Shown here: piece after piece, positions 60,368-64,000 of the stretch
How the letters are laid out: every line of letters starts with the position of its first letter
Numbering within the stretch: the first letter of the stretch is position 1
Assembly: GCF_000967915.1 (NCBI RefSeq)
Contig: NC_022549.1
Span: forward strand, 1,414,366-1,478,365
From: Paracholeplasma brassicae
Lineage (GTDB): Bacteria > Bacillota_I > Bacilli_A > Acholeplasmatales > UBA5453
Direction of reading: 5' to 3'
Length of the DNA: 64,000 nucleotides
Notes under the pieces: model-generated
What the model saw: the letters and a program-made list of their open reading frames with translations, nothing else
Database searches by the model: none
What the model was told of the DNA's origin: nothing
Made by a program: the position numbers and the translations under genes

Positions 60368-61603
60368 CTATTTGAAGACGACTAAAGCGAACTTTTTCTT
60401 GCCTCTTCTAACTACTGCATATGTATTATAATACCCTATATTCTTAGATAATACAAAATCAAAATCGGTAATCTTTTCGTCATTAATTAAAACTGCACCG
60501 TTTTTGACAAATTCTCTTGCTTCACGTTTTGACTGTGCGAGTTTTAATTCGATTAATGCGTCTAGAATATTGATTTCATCTTTTTCAATACTATCTAGCC
60601 CTTTTTGAGCCATTTTAAACTCATCAATAGTTAAACTGCCGAATTCACCGCTAAAAAGTGAATTTGAGACATTGATTGCCTGTTTTAATTGTTCTTCCCC
60701 GTGCACCAATTTTGTTACCTCAGAAGCCAGTCGTTTTTGAGCCAGTCGTTCTTCTGGTTTTTCAATTGATGATTGGATTAATAATTCTATTTCTTCTTTG
60801 TCTAATAACGTCAACATTTTTAAGTAATTTGCGACATCATCATCCGCTGTATTTAAGAAGTATTGGTAGAGTTCGTATGGAGAGGTTAATGTTTCATCTA
60901 ACCAAAGCGCACCAGATTCGCTTTTACCGAATTTTGTGCCATCAGACTTAAGCAACAATGGTGAACTCATTGCGACCGCATCATGTTTGTCTCCGACGGT
61001 TTTCCTGATTAATTCAAGACCAGTCGTGATATTACCCCATTGGTCTGAGCCACCAAATTGAATCTTACAATCGATCGTTTGATACAAGTGAAGCCAGTCT
61101 ATGGCTTGGATAATCATGTAAGAAAACTCAGTGTAGGAAATGCCTGTTTCAAGTCTTGCTTGAACGGTTTCTTTCGAAAGCATGTAGTTGATGTTAAAGT
61201 TCTTTCCATAATCTCTTAAAAACGAAATCATGTCAATCTTCGAAATCCAATCATTGTTATTGACAAACGTTGCCTCTTTTTGAAAACGACCAATTTGCTT
61301 TTTGATTTTTTCCGCATTTTCAAGTGATTGTTCAAGGGTTAATAATTTACGCTCAGAGGTTTGTCTCGGGTCACCGATTAGGCCGGTTGCCCCGCCGATT
61401 AATACCACTGGGTGATGGCCATATTTAGCAATCAACATGATTCTAACAATTTGAACCAAGTGACCCACAGTTAATGATTGACCGGTTGGGTCAAACCCAC
61501 AATAAAACTTCACCTTATCTTCATTTAATAATTGTTTTGCTTTTTCTTCGTTTGAAACGTCTTTAACAAAACCACGCCAAACTAATTCATCATATAATGT
61601 CAT
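60368..61603 (-). CDS. tyrS: tyrosyl-tRNA synthetase
   Basis: 411 aa. [17 protein letters not shown] (HIGH-type), [54 protein letters not shown] (KMSKS-type), and a C-terminal S4-like RNA-binding domain. Under the T-box at 61620-61825. Confidence 0.97.
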   Translation of the reverse strand: MTLYDELVWRGFVKDVSNEEKAKQLLNEDKVKFYCGFDPTGQSLTVGHLVQIVRIMLIAKYGHHPVVLIGGATGLIGDPRQTSERKLLTLEQSLENAEKIKKQIGRFQKEATFVNNNDWISKIDMISFLRDYGKNFNINYMLSKETVQARLETGISYTEFSYMIIQAIDWLHLYQTIDCKIQFGGSDQWGNITTGLELIRKTVGDKHDAVAMSSPLLLKSDGTKFGKSESGALWLDETLTSPYELYQYFLNTADDDVANYLKMLTLLDKEEIELLIQSSIEKPEERLAQKRLASEVTKLVHGEEQLKQAINVSNSLFSGEFGSLTIDEFKMAQKGLDSIEKDEINILDALIELKLAQSKREAREFVKNGAVLINDEKITDFDFVLSKNIGYYNTYAVVRRGKKKFALVVFK

Positions 61604-61619
61604 TTTTTCTTCTCCTTAA

Positions 61620-61825
61620 TTTAAAAAATAAAAAAACGTCCTTAAAAAATTAATTCTAAGGACGAAATCATTCGCGGTACCACCTTAGTTCTAGTATCAC
61701 TACTAGCCCTCGTTTAAATTGTTAGCCTCAAAAAGTGTAATTCGTCATTAAGCTTGCTTCATTTTCACCAACCATGAAGTCTCTAAATTCATCACTTAAG
61801 TACTACTTTTCTTTTGTCATCGACT
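61620..61825 (-). ncRNA. T-box leader of tyrS (Tyr specifier)
   Basis: Minus strand: specifier TAC in GAATTACAC (about 61736-61744), T-box AAGGTGGTACCGCGA (61674-61688), then the CGTCCTTA/TAAGGACG terminator with seven T. The codon fits tyrS. It occupies nearly all of the gap between tyrS and the CcpA-like gene. Confidence 0.92.
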
Positions 61826-61830
61826 GATTA

Positions 61831-62826
61831 TTACATCGAATCTCTTCTTACAATGTAATGCGGTAAAATAATTTTAATTTGATCAACCGCTTCTTTATTC
61901 ATTAATTTTGTTAATAAACGCATTGCCACGGCACCGATGTCATACACAGGGACGTCAATCGATGTCAAGGTCGGTCTTGATAAAATACCATATTTTGTAT
62001 TTTGGAACCCACTGACTAAAATGTCTTGAGGAATCTTTTTACCAGCTTCACTCATGATATTCATAAATGAGACGGCAATCGAGTCTCTCACACCAATGGC
62101 GCCATCGACTTTTTTATCACTAAAATAGCTTGCAAAATGTTGTCTATTAACTGAAGTTGTTCCACTTGTTCTAAAGATTCTAGGTTCAAGATTGCTTTCT
62201 TGCATGGCTCTTGAATAACCGAGTTCTTTTTGTTCGTTTACAGAATATTTACGAACCGTGCTGACGAGATAAATATCTTTTCGCCCCGCTTCAATCATTA
62301 ACTTGGTAATTTCATACCCAGCTTTGTCGTAATCAATTGAAACACTTGGTACATTTTTATCGTTGTAAACCACGTTAGCCAACACCAGCGGAATTTCATT
62401 TTCCTCTAATGTATCTTTAATTTGCTTCATATGTGCTAAATCAAGTTCATCATTTAGTAATAATACCCCATCAACTTGTTCAGCGACAATTTCTTTTAAT
62501 AGGTCAATTACATTCACATCATCGTGCGCACTAAAAAGCTTCACAGAATAGCTATATTTCATAGCAATGTCTGCAATCCCCGCTAGCATTTCAGCCACAC
62601 TCGCTCTTGTAATATCCGAGACTAAAACACCCACAGTTGTGGTTTTTCTGCTCGCTAAACCTCTTGCTATCGCATTTGGTCGATACCCTAATTCTTTAAT
62701 CACTCTTAGCACACGATCCTTCGTATCTGCTTTCACTTTTTCTGGGTTATTTAAGACCCTAGAAACCGTTGCTAATGATACTCTAGCTGCTAGTGCGACT
62801 TCATAAATTGTTACTTTTGAACTCAT
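61831..62826 (-). CDS. ccpA: LacI family regulator, CcpA-like
   Basis: 331 aa. VTIYEVALAARVSLATVSRVLNNPEKVKADTKDRVL is a CcpA-type HTH; YRPNAIARGLASRKTTTVGVLVSDI follows as in CcpA. The sensor domain continues to 62826. It is the best candidate for catabolite control here, and a near-cre site lies upstream of gap. The corepressor (HPr-Ser-P) residues cannot be checked by eye, so the CcpA name is tentative. Confidence 0.8.
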   Translation of the reverse strand: MSSKVTIYEVALAARVSLATVSRVLNNPEKVKADTKDRVLRVIKELGYRPNAIARGLASRKTTTVGVLVSDITRASVAEMLAGIADIAMKYSYSVKLFSAHDDVNVIDLLKEIVAEQVDGVLLLNDELDLAHMKQIKDTLEENEIPLVLANVVYNDKNVPSVSIDYDKAGYEITKLMIEAGRKDIYLVSTVRKYSVNEQKELGYSRAMQESNLEPRIFRTSGTTSVNRQHFASYFSDKKVDGAIGVRDSIAVSFMNIMSEAGKKIPQDILVSGFQNTKYGILSRPTLTSIDVPVYDIGAVAMRLLTKLMNKEAVDQIKIILPHYIVRRDSM

Positions 62827-62978
62827 ACCCTCAACTCCTTTAATTTCTATTTAATTATAACACTTCGTGTAAAGGCTTTCAAGCGTATTATGAAAATTTT
62901 TTCATTCATGTTATTTTTTTCACATTCCGAAAGAAAAAACCAACCACAAATGCGGTTGGTTTGTCAATCTTAATAAAA

Positions 62979-63341
62979 TTACTTTTGACGTTTTTCTTTG
63001 ATACGTGACGCCTTAGCTGAAAGTGTTCTGATGTAGTTAAGTTTAGCTCTACGAACTTTACCGCTACGTGCAACTTCTAGCTTGTCAATTGATGGGCTGT
63101 TCACTGGGAACGTACGTTCAACACCAACACCGTATGAAACTTTACGTACTGTAAATGTTTCACTGATACCGCCACCTTGACGTTTAATTACCAATCCTTC
63201 AAATAATTGGATACGTTCGCGGTTACCTTCTTTAATTTTTACATACACTTTTACAGTATCACCTGGATAGAAAGTTGGAACTTCCTTGATGTATGCTTGT
63301 GTTAGTTCAGCAATCAATGCTTGACCTTTTGCTCTTGCCAT
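62979..63341 (-). CDS. rplS: ribosomal protein L19
   Basis: 120 aa. [28 protein letters not shown], the [19 protein letters not shown] segment and the basic C-terminal [13 protein letters not shown] are standard. ATG 63341 follows AGGAGTG; the longer frame is part of the leader. Confidence 0.97.
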   Translation of the reverse strand: MARAKGQALIAELTQAYIKEVPTFYPGDTVKVYVKIKEGNRERIQLFEGLVIKRQGGGISETFTVRKVSYGVGVERTFPVNSPSIDKLEVARSGKVRRAKLNYIRTLSAKASRIKEKRQK

Positions 63342-63420
63342 TGTATTCACTCCTACTCTTCCAGTGTTCATAAAGGATTCTCTAGCGGACCACTGTGCTT
63401 TACCGATTTACGGCATTTGA
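63342..63420 (-). ncRNA. L19 leader of rplS
   Basis: Leader with AAATGCCGTAAATCGG, GGTCCGCT and the GAATCCTTTATGAACACTGGA segment that marks the L19 leader family in Firmicutes. Presumed feedback site for L19. Confidence 0.75.
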
Positions 63421-63421
63421 A

Positions 63422-63450
63422 ATTATATCATAGATATAGAAATACATCAA
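63422..63450 (-). promoter_or_regulatory. rplS promoter
   Basis: -35 TTGATG (63445-63450), 17-bp spacer, -10 TATAAT (63422-63427). Confidence 0.78.
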
Positions 63451-63482
63451 GTCTTTTTGTTTCTTTTTTCTTGATTCTATTT

Positions 63483-64000
63483 TTATTCTTTAATATTCGA
63501 CTCTTTTTTGATTTCTTCAAGCATTTTAATATCTTCTTTATCAAGTGGAAATCCGTTTAATAAATCTGGACGTTTTAAAAATGTTTGTTTCAGTGATTGA
63601 TATCGTCGCCAACGATCAATCTCTTTATGGTTTCCTGAAGTCAAAACCTCTGGAACTTCCTTACCTTCGTAAGAAAACGGTTTGGTGTAATGTGGGTGTT
63701 CTAGTAATCCCATATGAAACGAATCCTGTTCATAAGAATCTTTCTTGATTACGCCATCTTGAAGTCTTGCTAATGCATCGGTAATGACCATTGCAGCAAG
63801 TTCACCACCCGTTAGAACATAATCGCCAATCGATACTTCTTCATCAACCATGTCGTGAACGCGTTCATCAATGCCCTCATAATGACCGCATAGAATAATA
63901 ATGTGTTGTTTTTGTTGAAGTTCGATTGCTCGTTGTTGGTTGAATGTTTTACCCCTAGGCGAGGTCAACATGACGTGTGTTTGTTCGTTTCTAAGGTTTT
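63483..64000 (-). CDS. trmD: tRNA (guanine37-N1)-methyltransferase, 5' end outside the window
   Basis: The visible part is the C-terminal two-thirds of TrmD: knot motifs CGHYEGIDERV, SIGDYVLTGGELAAM, then the PHYTKPFSYEG and RRYQSL segments. Upstream of the first ATG (63971) the frame stays open to the window edge through NLRNEQTHVMLTSPRG, so the real start lies beyond 64000. It makes m1G37 in tRNA. rplS follows with its own promoter, the usual gene order. Confidence 0.95.
   Translation of the reverse strand, partial: NLRNEQTHVMLTSPRGKTFNQQRAIELQQKQHIIILCGHYEGIDERVHDMVDEEVSIGDYVLTGGELAAMVITDALARLQDGVIKKDSYEQDSFHMGLLEHPHYTKPFSYEGKEVPEVLTSGNHKEIDRWRRYQSLKQTFLKRPDLLNGFPLDKEDIKMLEEIKKESNIKE

Overview
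The window is about 64 kb of low-GC chromosome from a wall-less Firmicute relative, most likely the Acholeplasma / Izemoplasma branch of the Mollicutes. Gene content is Mollicute-like (PotABCD, ClpB without its N domain, few regulators, no cell-wall genes seen). However, TGA is a normal stop codon (for example the ends of udk and rseP) and Trp is TGG, which argues against true mycoplasmas. Isoprenoids are made by the MEP route (dxr). This assignment is inferred from gene content and code, not from a 16S database match. Nearly all genes lie on the minus strand, and promoters are of the ordinary TTGACA-17-TATAAT type.

Layout. 1-2.3 kb: two unknown small genes and a decayed IS3-family element with recognisable ends. 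2.4-8.2 kb: tRNA-Cys, a 5'-nucleotidase lipoprotein, a CIRCE-controlled clpB broken by one extra base, a split ChrA pair behind a hairpin leader, and small DUF2188 and DsrE-like genes. 8.2-13.5 kb: a cyclic-di-GMP island (EAL protein, membrane protein, 5TM-PAS-GGDEF-HD-GYP protein), preceded by a candidate structured RNA with its own promoter and terminator, and a FlaR-like P-loop protein. 13.6-14.3 kb: the 5' fragment of a group II intron and a four-tRNA operon (Glu, Arg, Pro, Gly). 14.3-17.9 kb: pfpI, mtnN, udk, a MATE exporter and an acetyltransferase.

17.95-29.85 kb: two almost identical rRNA operons (16S-23S-5S-tRNA-Asn) in direct tandem, each block about 5.37 kb, with a solo 5S-tRNA-Asn unit between them that has its own promoter and terminator. 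The left block carries a copied 3' end of the neighbouring adenosyltransferase gene, which dates the duplication after that gene was already in place. The spacer also holds a decayed gene start resembling phosphofructokinase.

29.7-38.3 kb: the classic run rpsB / tsf-pyrH-frr / TM2 / uppS-cdsA-dxr-rseP-pduO. 38.4-40.8 kb: a cobalamin-riboswitch operon encoding an intrinsic-factor/transcobalamin-like lipoprotein (DUF4430 plus alpha/alpha toroid), a second DUF4430 protein and an ECF S component. I read this as a B12 capture and uptake system, and with the PduO-type adenosyltransferase it implies AdoCbl use. 40.8-44 kb: trmFO-xer-nudix-dut. 44-50.5 kb: a LacI regulator, a GH30 lipoprotein and potABCD. 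50.7-52.6 kb: a THF riboswitch with folT, ung and a GNAT gene. 52.7-64 kb: gap, nadK, a CYTH protein, spx, pepF, T-box-controlled trpS and tyrS, a lipid kinase, a CcpA-like regulator, rplS with an L19 leader, and trmD running off the right end.

RNA-based control is heavy for so small a genome: a cobalamin riboswitch, a THF riboswitch, two T-boxes, an L19 leader, a possible S2 leader, a CIRCE operator and one candidate new structured RNA.
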